Shown here: piece by piece, positions 8,451-20,008 of the stretch
Layout of the letters: every line of letters begins with the position of its first letter
Numbering within the stretch: the stretch's first letter is position 1
Source: Actinomycetota bacterium
GTDB taxonomy: Bacteria > Actinomycetota > Acidimicrobiia > Acidimicrobiales > Microtrichaceae
Direction: 5' to 3'
Assembly: GCA_016870275.1 (NCBI GenBank)
Contig: VGBZ01000004.1
Location: 1-64,000 of the forward strand
Length of the DNA stretch: 64,000 nt
Translations under genes and position numbers: made by a program
Notes under the pieces: generated by a model
What the model was told of the DNA's origin: nothing
Databases searched by the model: none
The model's input: only the letters and a program-made list of their open reading frames with translations

Positions 8451-9368
8451 TCAGATCCCGGCGACGATCCTGCGGAACTCGAGGTCGGTGGTGTCCTCGG
8501 GAAGCGGGAGTTTCGTCGCCGACACTCGGATCGACGCCTCGTACGCCGCCCGACGTCGTTCCACGACACCAGGTCGAGGCGATCCCTCGGACTCATCCGC
8601 TGGGTCCTCGGATCGGTACTGCGCCTCGATTCCCCGACGCATGGTCGCCAGCGCCTCGCTGCGGAGCTGCGACACACGTGAAACGGTGACTCCGAGGTCC
8701 GCTGCGAGCTCCTGTGAGGACCGCTGCTCGATGAAGTACCCGACGACGACCTCCCGGTGCCGGTCCGAGAGGAATGCCACTGCGCTCCGGACGTACGCGT
8801 AGAGCTCCCGACGTTCGATCTCCTCGCTCGGATCAGCTGAGGTGTCGTCGGCGAGGTCGTCGGTCACCCATCGCGAGTCAGCCTCGGTCGACGGCGACTC
8901 GAGTCCGAGCAACGCCGCTCGAACCACTCCGTCCTTGACCCGCTGGAGGTCACGACGGTCCATGCCCAGGTGATCGGCGGTCTCCATCTCGGTGGGCGCT
9001 CGATGCAGGCGCGTGGCGAGCTCGGACTGGGTCCGCTCGACCTCGCGGGCCCGCTGGCGCAACGACCGGGGAGCCCAGTCCGCTGACCGCACCGCATCGA
9101 GGACCGCTCCGTGGATCCGCCGTGCAGCGAACCGGGCAAAGGGAATGGCTCGGGATGCGTCGTAACGCTGTGCCGCCTCGACCAGCCCGAGCGCCCCGGC
9201 CCGGAGCAGTTCCTCGCGCTCGACGTGCGCCGGGAACCGCACCGCTACCTGATGCACCACCTGTGCCACCAGGTCGAGGTGCTCCTCGACCAACTGGTCG
9301 ACTCGGCGCGTCGGCGAGACGTCGCCGCGCGTGGTCGATCGCGGGGACCGTCCGCTCGATGTCATCAT
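8451..9368 (-). CDS. sigma-70 family sigma factor, FliA/WhiG type
   Basis: This 305-residue sigma factor has regions 2, 3 and 4. Region 2 has the FliA/WhiG pattern QRYDASRAIPFARFAARRI, followed by AVRSADWAPRSLRQRAREV in region 3. Region 4 has the helix-turn-helix SSQELAADLGVTVSRVSQ. The last 50 residues are an extra tail. No flagellar genes are nearby, so it may control development or a stress regulon as WhiG does in Streptomyces (inference). The start codon is the first of two consecutive ATGs (9368), with AGGGG seven bases upstream. Confidence 0.88.
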   Translation of the reverse strand: MMTSSGRSPRSTTRGDVSPTRRVDQLVEEHLDLVAQVVHQVAVRFPAHVEREELLRAGALGLVEAAQRYDASRAIPFARFAARRIHGAVLDAVRSADWAPRSLRQRAREVERTQSELATRLHRAPTEMETADHLGMDRRDLQRVKDGVVRAALLGLESPSTEADSRWVTDDLADDTSADPSEEIERRELYAYVRSAVAFLSDRHREVVVGYFIEQRSSQELAADLGVTVSRVSQLRSEALATMRRGIEAQYRSEDPADESEGSPRPGVVERRRAAYEASIRVSATKLPLPEDTTDLEFRRIVAGI

Positions 9369-9389
9369 TCACTACCCCTGTTCGCCCGG

Positions 9390-9470
9390 CCGGTTCCCTG
9401 GGTGGAACCGGTCCCGCCGCGGCCCAGCGACACGAGTTCATCGGCACACAACCCCTCCCACCTTGAGGGG
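9390..9470 (-). promoter_or_regulatory. two hairpins in the leader of the sigma-factor gene
   Basis: The 198-bp gap upstream of the sigma gene holds two perfect inverted repeats. At 9390-9411, CCGGTTCC pairs with GGAACCGG; at 9452-9470, CCCCTC pairs with GAGGGG. To their right is an unusually AT-rich stretch (9471-9500) that likely includes the promoter. The hairpins would lie in the 5' leader and could affect translation or decay; the role is inferred. Confidence 0.35.
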
Positions 9471-9566
9471 AAATCCGAAATAATCCCAAATTGTTTTCCG
9501 CCACGGCGAGTGACGTCCATCCCGCAGGATTGGTGGCTATTGGCCATTCACGTCGCCGTCTCGCCA

Positions 9567-10625
9567 CTACGGGTGTTGTTGCTCCTCCGACGGTTCGTCG
9601 ATCCCGAACTCCCGGCTGCCCACGAACGTCGCTGCTCGAACCCCCCGACGCGCCAGTTCCCTGAGCATCACGACCGGATTTTCGACCGCCGCCAGTCCAT
9701 GCGCCCCATGAGGGAGGTCTCCCCGGGCCGCTGCGAGGGCCGCCACCGCAGCCGTCGCAGCTCCGGCCACCGCCGGCCGGTCGAACACCCCGTAGACGAC
9801 GTCGTGCCGCTCGCCGTTGCGTTGACCTCGAACCTCCACCCGAACAGCACCGGGCGCCCCCTCCGCTGGCGGCCCGATGAACATCGGCATCCAGAACGTC
9901 CCCCGATCGACTCGGGACGCAGCCATCCTGGCGCTCGCTCGGCGGAGGCCAAACACTGCGTCAACGATCAGGACCGGATCAGCGAGCGCCGCCCGGTAGC
10001 AGTCAGCGCCACCGATCGGATCCGGGAACCACACGAGTTCCCGGCCACTGAAGCCCGGACGTTCCAACCACTCCCCGTCTCGGTACTCAACACCAGTTCC
10101 CCGGAGCGCACGACGCCGCTGGCGGGCACACGACGGGCCTCCCGCACCGACCCGAGCGACATGGATCTCGTCGACCCCGTCGAACAGAGCCGTGGCGTGG
10201 CGAGCGAGCAGACAACTGAGCCCCGGCGCCATCGCCACACCGACTGCAACCGACCGAGCGGCTGAGATGGCCACGGACGAGAGCTTCAACAGGGACCGGC
10301 ACTCCTCGAGGTCATCGGAGGTGGCAACGACGTGAGCTCCCGCAGAAACCGCCCGGGTGGCGACTGACAACTGGTCCCCGGCTGCACGGGCGATCACGAC
10401 CACATCGGCTTCACCGAGCACGTCGGCCGGGGGCTCGTCGGCCTCGATCATCCGGACAGGAGTCCCGTTCGGCCCGGAGAGCTCAGCGAGGCGAGCCGGA
10501 CGTCGTCCCACCAGCGTGAGCCGGTCGACTGCCGGGGTGCCGTCGCTGTTGAACCCGAGCAACTCACGGGTGACCCGCGCTCCGAGCACTCCCGCTCCGA
10601 CGACGACGACTGACGGCGCACTCAT
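9567..10625 (-). CDS. saccharopine dehydrogenase-like NAD(P)-binding protein
   Basis: The protein has 352 residues. The N-terminus is a Rossmann fold, VVVVGAGVLGARVTRELLG, followed by LTLVGRRPARLAEL and ADVVVIARAAGDQ as in saccharopine dehydrogenase-like reductases. The second half (FPDPIGGADCYRAALADP) resembles the dimerisation domain of that group. The substrate is unknown and no lysine-degradation gene is nearby. Its ATG overlaps the stop of the small upstream gene (ATGA), so the two are likely coupled in translation. Confidence 0.7.
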   Translation of the reverse strand: MSAPSVVVVGAGVLGARVTRELLGFNSDGTPAVDRLTLVGRRPARLAELSGPNGTPVRMIEADEPPADVLGEADVVVIARAAGDQLSVATRAVSAGAHVVATSDDLEECRSLLKLSSVAISAARSVAVGVAMAPGLSCLLARHATALFDGVDEIHVARVGAGGPSCARQRRRALRGTGVEYRDGEWLERPGFSGRELVWFPDPIGGADCYRAALADPVLIVDAVFGLRRASARMAASRVDRGTFWMPMFIGPPAEGAPGAVRVEVRGQRNGERHDVVYGVFDRPAVAGAATAAVAALAAARGDLPHGAHGLAAVENPVVMLRELARRGVRAATFVGSREFGIDEPSEEQQHP

Positions 10626-10759
10626 CGGAGGTCGGTGCCGGCGAGTTCACGCCAACCGCCCTGCTCGGGAACGGTCGCAGTCCCACCGGCCAGGCGGAGG
10701 ATCACAGCCCCGGCCAACCCGAAGCACACAGCGAGGACCGCCCGTCGCACCGCTCGCAC
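10622..10759 (-). CDS. 45-residue single-pass membrane peptide
   Basis: A short reading frame starts at GTG 10759, with an ideal GGAGG seven bases upstream, and ends in a TGA that overlaps the ATG of the next gene (ATGA). It encodes a basic N-terminus (MRAVRR), one hydrophobic helix (AVLAVCFGLAGAVI) and a short polar tail ending AGTDLR. The strong ribosome site, the coupling overlap and the protein-like composition argue that it is real. I know no family for it. It lies between tRNA-Ile and the saccharopine-dehydrogenase-like gene. Confidence 0.65.
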   Translation of the reverse strand: MRAVRRAVLAVCFGLAGAVILRLAGGTATVPEQGGWRELAGTDLR

Positions 10760-10829
10760 AGATCGCCTCCGATGGTCTCCACCCGGTGTCTTGCGGACCG
10801 GCGTCCGCCGCTACCGCAGCGCCGGTCAG

Positions 10830-10903
<74 letters not shown>

Positions 10904-10906
10904 GAG

Positions 10907-10936
10907 CGTTGCGGCCGCAACGGGACCGTCAGCGTA
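10907..10936 (-). promoter_or_regulatory. palindrome and -10 box before tRNA-Ile
   Basis: A TACGCT box (minus strand, 10936-10931) is a plausible -10 element for the tRNA. Between it and the tRNA lies a perfect 16-bp palindrome CGTTGCGGCCGCAACG at 10907-10922. This could be a terminator for the upstream DUF3566 gene or a hairpin in the tRNA precursor leader. Confidence 0.4.
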
Positions 10937-11018
10937 ACCGACCACCGAGAACGGCTCGCAAGCCACCGAAGATGCCGCCGACGGCCCCAACGACGGGACC
11001 GCTGCCGCCGCTGCGACC

Positions 11019-11873
11019 TCACATCGGCCGGGCGGTCTCCTCCTCGATCACGGAGATCCACACACCGCCGATGACGTCACTGATCAGGTTGAACACCAGG
11101 GTCGATACCACGGTCGCCACAGCGAGTCCCAAGTACCCCAACATGCTCACCAGGGCGAACTGACGGAAGAGGAACTCCCCATCGAGCTTCCAGTCCTGGA
11201 GGGAGAAGGTGGAGTTGACGAACTCCTCCAAACTGGCGACCGTCCCGGCGTTGCGAGCAACCGTCCAGAGGATCACTGCGGAGATCATCGTGATCAACCA
11301 CAGCGACAACGACACGAGGACTGCGAGTTTGAGCGCCGACCACGGATCGATGTGACGGACCAGTCGCCGGACCTTGCGGGCTTCGAAACGTTGGCGGCGA
11401 TACCCCATGATCCGCCGACTCGACTCGGCCGCTGGATCCGCCCCAGTGCCGACAGGGGTCTGGACCGCCGATCGCGCTGCTGTAGCTGCGACTGCTGCAG
11501 TAGCCGCCGTGGGGCCGCTCGGAGCTGGCTGCGGCCCGCTGCGAGACGGAGCGGGCCGGGGCTGCGTCGCTGGACCTGCTCCTGACGCAGGCGGATCCGA
11601 AGCCCGAGATGGACTGGAACCCCGACCTCCGGTCGCTTGCGGCTTGGCTTTCGCTGCGGGCTTGGGTCCAGCTGCGGGCTTGGGTCCAGCTGCGGGCTTG
11701 GCCCCAGCTGCGGGCTTGGCCCCAGCTGCGGGCTTGGCTCTCGTGTCCGGCTTCGCAGAGGGCCGGGCCGACTCTGTGTTCGACGGTTCCTTGGGAGAAC
11801 CAGAGGCGGGAGCGTCAACCACTTCGAGGAGCCTACCGAAGCGTGACGGTGCGCTGCGGAACTGACGGATCAC
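11019..11873 (-). CDS. DUF3566 transmembrane protein
   Basis: This 284-residue protein has a long Ala/Pro/Lys/Ser-rich N-terminal half, with repeated GPKPAA units, followed by a conserved C-terminal membrane domain. RRLVRHIDPWSALKLAVL starts the DUF3566 (PF12089) domain, which has two predicted helices. The ending FNLISDVIGGVWISVIEEE is typical of the family. Its position after gyrA and before tRNA-Ile is conserved in actinobacteria (Rv0007 in M. tuberculosis). The function is not established; the neighbourhood suggests a link to chromosome maintenance or the envelope. Confidence 0.85.
   Translation of the reverse strand: MIRQFRSAPSRFGRLLEVVDAPASGSPKEPSNTESARPSAKPDTRAKPAAGAKPAAGAKPAAGPKPAAGPKPAAKAKPQATGGRGSSPSRASDPPASGAGPATQPRPAPSRSGPQPAPSGPTAATAAVAATAARSAVQTPVGTGADPAAESSRRIMGYRRQRFEARKVRRLVRHIDPWSALKLAVLVSLSLWLITMISAVILWTVARNAGTVASLEEFVNSTFSLQDWKLDGEFLFRQFALVSMLGYLGLAVATVVSTLVFNLISDVIGGVWISVIEEETARPM
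11652..11737. repeat. 18-bp tandem repeats in the DUF3566 gene
   Basis: Nearly five copies of an 18-bp unit (GCTGCGGGCTTGGGTCCA, with two-base variants from the third copy on) encode repeated six-residue GPKPAA or GAKPAA units on the minus strand. Repeat number can change without shifting frame. Confidence 0.85.
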
Positions 11874-11951
11874 AGCACGGTCGAACGACAGACATCGCGA
11901 GGTACTCCGATCAACACAGACACCGGCGAATCCGGCTCCCCGGTTGCCGAC

Positions 11952-12347
11952 TCACGGAGCGCCCGGGGAGGCTGTCGGCTCGGCCGGACGAGCAGTCGCC
12001 GATCGGCTGATGCCCCCGGCTGTCACGGCGACTGTGACCACATCACCAGAGGAACGCACGCCGGCGAGGGTGGCGCCGTTTGCAGCGGCAACACGTCGAG
12101 CACCATCGGTATCGGCGACGACCGCAGCACCGGCGACGAGGTCTGCCACCGCCTGCACCCGAGCCACCTGCCGGGTGGCTCCGGCAGCACGACCCAGCCC
12201 TGCGGCTGCGACGACGGCCACGACCGCCACACCGGCCAACAGGACCACGCTCACGGACCCACGCTCCTCACGGCCTCGTTCCGGCCGGGGTGCTCCACCG
12301 GGCACAACGCACCGATTCCGGCGCCCGGGACGACAGAGGCGGCTCAT
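11952..12347 (-). CDS. TadE-like protein coupled to gyrA
   Basis: The protein has 131 residues. After a basic N-terminus, [20 protein letters not shown] is the prepilin-like membrane helix seen in TadE/TadG-type proteins and in the mycobacterial Rv3654c group (GS-rich entry, one helix). Next comes a stretch like [18 protein letters not shown], matching the AQAAADLAALA motif of that family, and [20 protein letters not shown] at the end. Its ATG overlaps the gyrA stop (ATGA), so it is translated with gyrA. No other tad or pilus gene is visible. The family is inferred from pattern only. Confidence 0.65.
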   Translation of the reverse strand: MSRLCRPGRRNRCVVPGGAPRPERGREERGSVSVVLLAGVAVVAVVAAAGLGRAAGATRQVARVQAVADLVAGAAVVADTDGARRVAAANGATLAGVRSSGDVVTVAVTAGGISRSATARPAEPTASPGAP

Positions 12348-15058
12348 CCCTGCTCGGTGTCAGCCACTGGATCCACTTCAGTGCCAGTCGTCGGCACCAC
12401 TGCGCCAGCCAGGTCGCCGACCGGGGCCTCTTCGGTCGCCGGAACCCGAGCGACCGCCGCCACGCGGGTGTCCTCTCCGACGTTCATGACCCTGACCCCG
12501 GTGGCGTCCCGACCTTGCAACGAGATCTCCATGGCGCTGGTGCGAATGATCACCCCAGCGTCACTGATCATGAGCAGATGGTCGTCGTCATCGACGAGCA
12601 ACGCCGTCACGACACGGCCACGGCCGCCACGGATCCGATGCAGCCGCATGCCCTGACCCCCACGACCCTGTCGAGTCAACGCCGAGACCATCGTCCGCTT
12701 GCCGTATCCGCCGTCGGTCACCGTGAGGATCATCGGGCTGTCGGTGTCCTCCACCAGACCGCCGGTGTCCTCCACCGGTTTCGGCGTGACCACGGCATCG
12801 GCCCCGACGACCCGGTCGTCGTCGACGAGCCGCATCCCCCGTACACCCGTCGTGGCCCGACCCATCTCCCGCACGTCACTCTGGGCGAAACGAATTGCCT
12901 TACCCGATTCCGACACGATCACCACATCGACGATCTGGTCATCGGTGTCAGCCGGGATCGGGAGCACGCGTACGAGCTCATCGCCGTCTCGCAGGGCAAT
13001 GGCGATCAGACCCGCACGCAACGAGGAGTCGTACGCCGTGAAACGGGTCTTCTTCACGGTTCCGGATCGGGTGACGAACAACAGATACCGGTTGGTCTCG
13101 TAGTCACGGGTGTCGATGACGGTCTGGATCCGCTCATCGGGAGCGAGGTTCAACAGGTTGACGAGCGCAGTCCCCTGGGCTGTTCGGTCACGCATCGGAA
13201 TCCGGTGGGCCTTGAGACGGTAGACACGGCCCAGGTTGGAGAAGAACAAGAGGTAGGCGTGTGCAGAGGTGTGGATCAACTCCGTCACGTAGTCCTCATC
13301 ACGCAGCTTCGCGCCAGCCACACCCACGCCACCTCGGCCCTGTGCCCGGAACTCGGTGGCAGCAACGGTCTTGATGTAACCGCGTGAGGACATGACGACG
13401 ACGACCTCCTCGTCATCGATCAGATCCTCGATGTCGAGATCGCCTTCGTCGACCTCGAGTGACGAGCGGCGCTCTGTCGCATAGGTACTGCGGATCTCGC
13501 CGAGCTCAGCGATGATCACACCTCGCAGGACTCCGTCATCCGAGAGGATCTCCTCGAGTTCAGCGATCGTCTGCCGGAGCTGTGCCAACTCCTCCTCGAG
13601 TCGCTCACGACCGAGTCTGGTCAACGTGGAGAGCCGCATGTCCACGATCTCCGTCGCCTGGATCTCGGAGAACCCGAACGTATCGTCGCTCAGGGCAACG
13701 ATCGCCGCTGCACGGTCATCAGAAGCTCGAATGGCAACGATGATGCGATCGATCAGGTCGAGGGCGGCGAGGAACCCCTCGACGATGTGGGCCCGCCGCT
13801 GAGCCTTGGCGAGACGGAACTCCGACCGTCGGCGGATCACCTCGACCTGATGGGCCACGTAGTGCATCAGGGCGTCGCGCAACGTGAGCGTGTGGGGGAC
13901 ACCGTCGACGAGCGCCACCATGTTCACCGGGAAAGAGGTCTGCAGTGGCGTGTGCTTGAACAAGTTGTTCAACACCACGTTGGCCGCTGCATCCCGCTTC
14001 AACTCGATGATGAACCGGGTGGCCCCACGAGCGCTCTCATTGCGGAGCTCACGGATGCCATCGAGGACCTTGGAGTTCACCAGTTCGGCGATCTTCTCCT
14101 CGATCTGCTCGACAGAGGTCTGGTAGGGGATCTCCGTGACGACGATCCGCGAGTTCTTCGGGCCCTCCTCGATCTCTGCGAGAGCCCGCATCTTGATGGA
14201 CCCACGGCCGGTCCGAAACGCTGAGACCAATCCGGCTCGGCCCATGATCTGCGCACCGGTGGGGAAGTCCGGACCCAGTACGAACGCCATCAACTCGTCG
14301 GTCGTGGCGTCGGGGTGCTCGATCAGATGGACCGTCGCATCGATGATCTCCCCGAGATTGTGCGGAGGGATGCTGGTCGCCATCCCGACTGCAATTCCCT
14401 GCGATCCGTTGACCAAGAGATTCGGGAACCGCGCCGGGAGCACCGTGGGCTCCTCGGTCGAGCCATCGAAGTTGGCGGCGAAGTCGACGGTCTCCTCGTC
14501 GATGTCCGCAAGCATCTCGCCGGCGAGGGCCGTCAAACGGCACTCGGTGTAGCGATACGCCGCTGGGGGGTCCGACGGCGAACCGAAGTTGCCGTGGGGG
14601 TCCACGAGTGGATGCCGCAGGGAGAAGTTCTGCCCCATGCGAACCAGGGCGTCGTAGACCGCAGAGTCGCCGTGCGGGTGGTACTTACCGATCACGTCCC
14701 CGACGACGGTTGCGCACTTGCGGTGGTTCCTGTCGGGCCGAAGCCCTCCCTCGTGCATGGCCCAGAGGATCCGGCGGTGAACCGGCTTGAGACCGTCACG
14801 CACATCCGGGAGTGCCCGGGACACGATGACGGACATGGCGTAGTCGAGGAACGACTGCTCCATCTCCTGTTGGATCTCGATGGGCTCGATCGCCCCACCC
14901 GCTTCCGGGTCACTCCCGGCATCGGAGCCGGCACCGGGCGTTCCGTCATCACCGGCGCCGTTTCCTGCGGTCGGACGTTCGCTCGCTTCGACGTCTCCGG
15001 CTTCACCGCCTCCCGCCTCATCGGAGTCGGACGGAGGGCCAGTTGGATCATCGGTCAC
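12344..15058 (-). CDS. gyrA: DNA gyrase subunit A
   Basis: The protein has 904 residues. An acidic, low-complexity N-terminal extension of about 55 residues precedes the usual start ([20 protein letters not shown]). The catalytic tyrosine is Y170 in [10 protein letters not shown]. The quinolone-determining positions are Ser132 and Asp136 (HGDSAVYD), that is, sensitive-type residues. The C-terminal beta-pinwheel carries a diverged GyrA box, QGRGGVG. GyrA cleaves and religates DNA and with GyrB introduces negative supercoils. The GTG start at 15058 has GAGG upstream. The gene lies 30 bases after gyrB and overlaps the TadE-like gene downstream. Confidence 0.98.
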   Translation of the reverse strand: MTDDPTGPPSDSDEAGGGEAGDVEASERPTAGNGAGDDGTPGAGSDAGSDPEAGGAIEPIEIQQEMEQSFLDYAMSVIVSRALPDVRDGLKPVHRRILWAMHEGGLRPDRNHRKCATVVGDVIGKYHPHGDSAVYDALVRMGQNFSLRHPLVDPHGNFGSPSDPPAAYRYTECRLTALAGEMLADIDEETVDFAANFDGSTEEPTVLPARFPNLLVNGSQGIAVGMATSIPPHNLGEIIDATVHLIEHPDATTDELMAFVLGPDFPTGAQIMGRAGLVSAFRTGRGSIKMRALAEIEEGPKNSRIVVTEIPYQTSVEQIEEKIAELVNSKVLDGIRELRNESARGATRFIIELKRDAAANVVLNNLFKHTPLQTSFPVNMVALVDGVPHTLTLRDALMHYVAHQVEVIRRRSEFRLAKAQRRAHIVEGFLAALDLIDRIIVAIRASDDRAAAIVALSDDTFGFSEIQATEIVDMRLSTLTRLGRERLEEELAQLRQTIAELEEILSDDGVLRGVIIAELGEIRSTYATERRSSLEVDEGDLDIEDLIDDEEVVVVMSSRGYIKTVAATEFRAQGRGGVGVAGAKLRDEDYVTELIHTSAHAYLLFFSNLGRVYRLKAHRIPMRDRTAQGTALVNLLNLAPDERIQTVIDTRDYETNRYLLFVTRSGTVKKTRFTAYDSSLRAGLIAIALRDGDELVRVLPIPADTDDQIVDVVIVSESGKAIRFAQSDVREMGRATTGVRGMRLVDDDRVVGADAVVTPKPVEDTGGLVEDTDSPMILTVTDGGYGKRTMVSALTRQGRGGQGMRLHRIRGGRGRVVTALLVDDDDHLLMISDAGVIIRTSAMEISLQGRDATGVRVMNVGEDTRVAAVARVPATEEAPVGDLAGAVVPTTGTEVDPVADTEQG

Positions 15059-15088
15059 GGTCGTACCTCGATCGGTGTTGGTCGGCGG

Positions 15089-17539
<2,451 letters not shown>

Positions 17540-17562
<23 letters not shown>

Positions 17563-18640
17563 CGCCGGTCACCAACTCGAACACCGCATCCGGTTCGACC
17601 CCGCTGGGCGACCCAACGGCTGAGGTGATGATGGTCTGTCCCGCAGGAAGCGATGCCACGAGCGCCGCCGATCGAACGGGGTCGAGTTCGGAGAACACAT
17701 CGTCGAGGACGAGAATCGGCGGCGTCCCCCTTGCGGTGGTGACGAACTCGTGGACGCCGAGGCGCAGCGCCAGAGCCAGACACCGTTGCTCTCCTTGAGA
17801 AGCATGGGTTCGAGCAGCGAGCCCGTTGAGGTCTATCCGGAGATCGTCCCGGTGCGGACCGACCGTGGTGACACCCCGCCGCAGGTCATCAACCCGGGCT
17901 GCAGCCACCGCCTCGGTGAGATCCGCCCCCTCCCAACCGGGCTGCAGTGACAACGTCACATCGGACCGGTCCCCGGCCACGTTCCGGTACGCCGCTGCCA
18001 CGAACGGCCCAAGTCGACCGACGACCACTGCTCGCAGCCCGTGGAGCGCCGTTCCGAGTTGGATGAGCTTGTCATCCCAGACATCCAGAGTGATCGAAGC
18101 CGAGTCGTCGAGTCCCCGTCGCCCAGCCGATGGTCCCACCTGCTTGAGAAAGGCGTTCCGTTGACGCAGCACACGTTCCCAGTCACTCACGATCAGTTCG
18201 TCCACCGGACGGATCTGCACAACGGCATCGTCGAGGAGTTCCCGGCGCACGCCCGGCCCGCCCTTGACCAGTTCGAGATCATCAGGACCGAATACCGTTA
18301 CCTGGGCGACCTCAAGGAGATCGCGGCGGCGTGAGAGCCGGTTGCGATTGACCAGTACCCGGGTTCTCCCCCGTTCTGGGATCTCGATCTCGATCAGATG
18401 GGTTCGAGCCTCGCTGAGAACCTCCCCGCGAACGGTTCCCGAAGAAGCACCGGCGCGAACGAGTGCGTCTGCCGGAACACCCCGGAAGGACCTCAGCGAC
18501 ACGAGGAACCCGACGGCTTCGGCGAGGTTGGTCTTGCCGGAACCATTCGGTCCCGTGAGCAGGTTCACGCCGGGATCCAGCCTGACATCGGTCGCGACGT
18601 GCGACCGGATGTCGCGCAACCAGAGTTGCTGGAGTTCCAC
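17540..18640 (-). CDS. recF: DNA replication and repair protein RecF
   Basis: This 366-residue SMC-like ATPase loads RecA at gaps with RecO and RecR. The Walker A motif is GPNGSGKT at residues 30-37. The signature and Walker B region reads ILVLDDVFSELDPVRSAALV near the C-terminus, followed by the switch region TIITSAV. The N-terminus LWLRDIRSHVATDVRLDPG is typical. The gene follows dnaN by five bases and overlaps the DciA-like gene, so the dnaN-recF-dciA-like genes form an operon. Confidence 0.97.
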
Positions 18641-18645
18641 CAGCC

Positions 18646-19737
18646 TCAGGAAACTCGAACCGGCATCAGCAGGTAGAGAAGGTCCTCGGAGTCTGTCGGC
18701 CGAATCACCGCCGGCTTCTGGGGATCACGCGTCTGCAACACCACTTCCTCACCGGGGATCACCTCGAGACCATCAATGAGGTACTCCGGATTGAACGCCA
18801 CGGTGAGTTCGGTCCCGACGAACTTGGCGTCGACTTCCTCGGTGGCTTCGCCGTCCTCTGGATTCTGCGCCGAGAGACGCACCAACTGATCCTGCATCTC
18901 GAGACGGATCGGGCTGTTGTTCCGTGCCATGAGCCTGACCCGGCGGATAGCATCAAGGAAGACCTGCCGGTCGATCGTCAACTCGTTCGGCATGTCGTTG
19001 GGGATGAGCTTGGCATAGTCCGGGAACTCGTCACGGATCAGCCAGGAGGAGAGCACGAAGCCGCCGAAGCTGAACGACACCATCGTCTCAGCCAAGGTGA
19101 TCTCGAGATCGGCGTCCGGATCGAGGGAACGGGTGAGTTCAGCGAGAGCACGCGACGGTACGTTCACCCGTTGGCCGGCCTGGAGCACTGATGACCCCGG
19201 GAACTCCCGGAACGACAACCGGTAGGAATCGGTCGCGACCATTCGGAGACCGTCGGTCTCAGCAGCAAGGAGCACACCGGTGAGCACCTTTCGTGACTCG
19301 TCGGTCGATGCCGCTCCCACGACCTGACGAAGACCTTCGGCGAACTCCGCAGCGGCAACAGTGACCCGTTCACCATCGAGATCGGGAGGATTGGGGAACT
19401 CATCGGGTGGAATCGGGAGGAGGGAGAACTCCGACCGGCCACTCGACACCAACGACCGTTCCGCTGTCGTTTCCACCTCAACTGCTCCTGGTTCGAGATG
19501 GCGGACGATCTCAGTGACGAGCTTGGCCGGCAGTACCGCAGTACCGTCCTCTGAGCCGGCGACCTCGAGGGTGCGGCTGATCGTCAACTCCAAGTCCGAA
19601 CCGGTCACGACGAGTTGGTTTCCTCGCAGATCCAGGCGGAGGCCGGACAGGACACGCAGTTGCGCCTTGGGGTTCGCCGCACGACTCGCCGCGGTCAGCG
19701 CATCGGTCAGGACGTCTCGTTCACAGCGGAACTTCAC
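18646..19737 (-). CDS. dnaN: DNA polymerase III sliding clamp (beta subunit)
   Basis: This 363-residue clamp has the three repeated domains of the family. It starts MKFRCERDVLTDALTAASRA from a GTG at 19737. Domain 3 ends in LLYLLMPVRVS, the usual clamp C-terminus (LMPVRL). It forms a ring dimer that holds polymerase III on DNA. It is the second gene of the dnaA-dnaN block and is separated from dnaA by 271 bases that may contain part of the origin. Confidence 0.98.
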   Translation of the reverse strand: MKFRCERDVLTDALTAASRAANPKAQLRVLSGLRLDLRGNQLVVTGSDLELTISRTLEVAGSEDGTAVLPAKLVTEIVRHLEPGAVEVETTAERSLVSSGRSEFSLLPIPPDEFPNPPDLDGERVTVAAAEFAEGLRQVVGAASTDESRKVLTGVLLAAETDGLRMVATDSYRLSFREFPGSSVLQAGQRVNVPSRALAELTRSLDPDADLEITLAETMVSFSFGGFVLSSWLIRDEFPDYAKLIPNDMPNELTIDRQVFLDAIRRVRLMARNNSPIRLEMQDQLVRLSAQNPEDGEATEEVDAKFVGTELTVAFNPEYLIDGLEVIPGEEVVLQTRDPQKPAVIRPTDSEDLLYLLMPVRVS

Positions 19738-20008
19738 TGTTTCTCACTTTCCCCACTACTGGAGCTCATCTGGTGTATCTCCGGCAGCAGAAGTAGTAGG
19801 CGCTGTGGATTGTGGGAAACCTAGCGCAGGCCCGTCATGACGCTCATCGGTCGTCCCCAAGTGGTGTTCGGAATCCCCAGCAGTTCTGTGTCGAGACCGT
19901 GGGGATGTGGACGGATGAGCCTCGGTGGTCATGATCTCCCCCGGTCGATCCGGTCGCGATCAGAATCCTTTCCAGTCGCGACCCATCTCTCCGGCGGTGC
20001 CAGGGTCA
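19738..20008. other. dnaA-dnaN intergenic region with DnaA-box-like sites
   Basis: No gene is visible in this 271-bp stretch. TGTGGATTG at 19804-19812 and TGTGGACGG at 19906-19914 resemble the complement of the DnaA box (TTNTCCACA) with one or two mismatches. In Streptomyces and Mycobacterium oriC sits in this gap, so it is one of two candidate origin positions here. The dnaN promoter must also lie here or further upstream. Confidence 0.4.
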
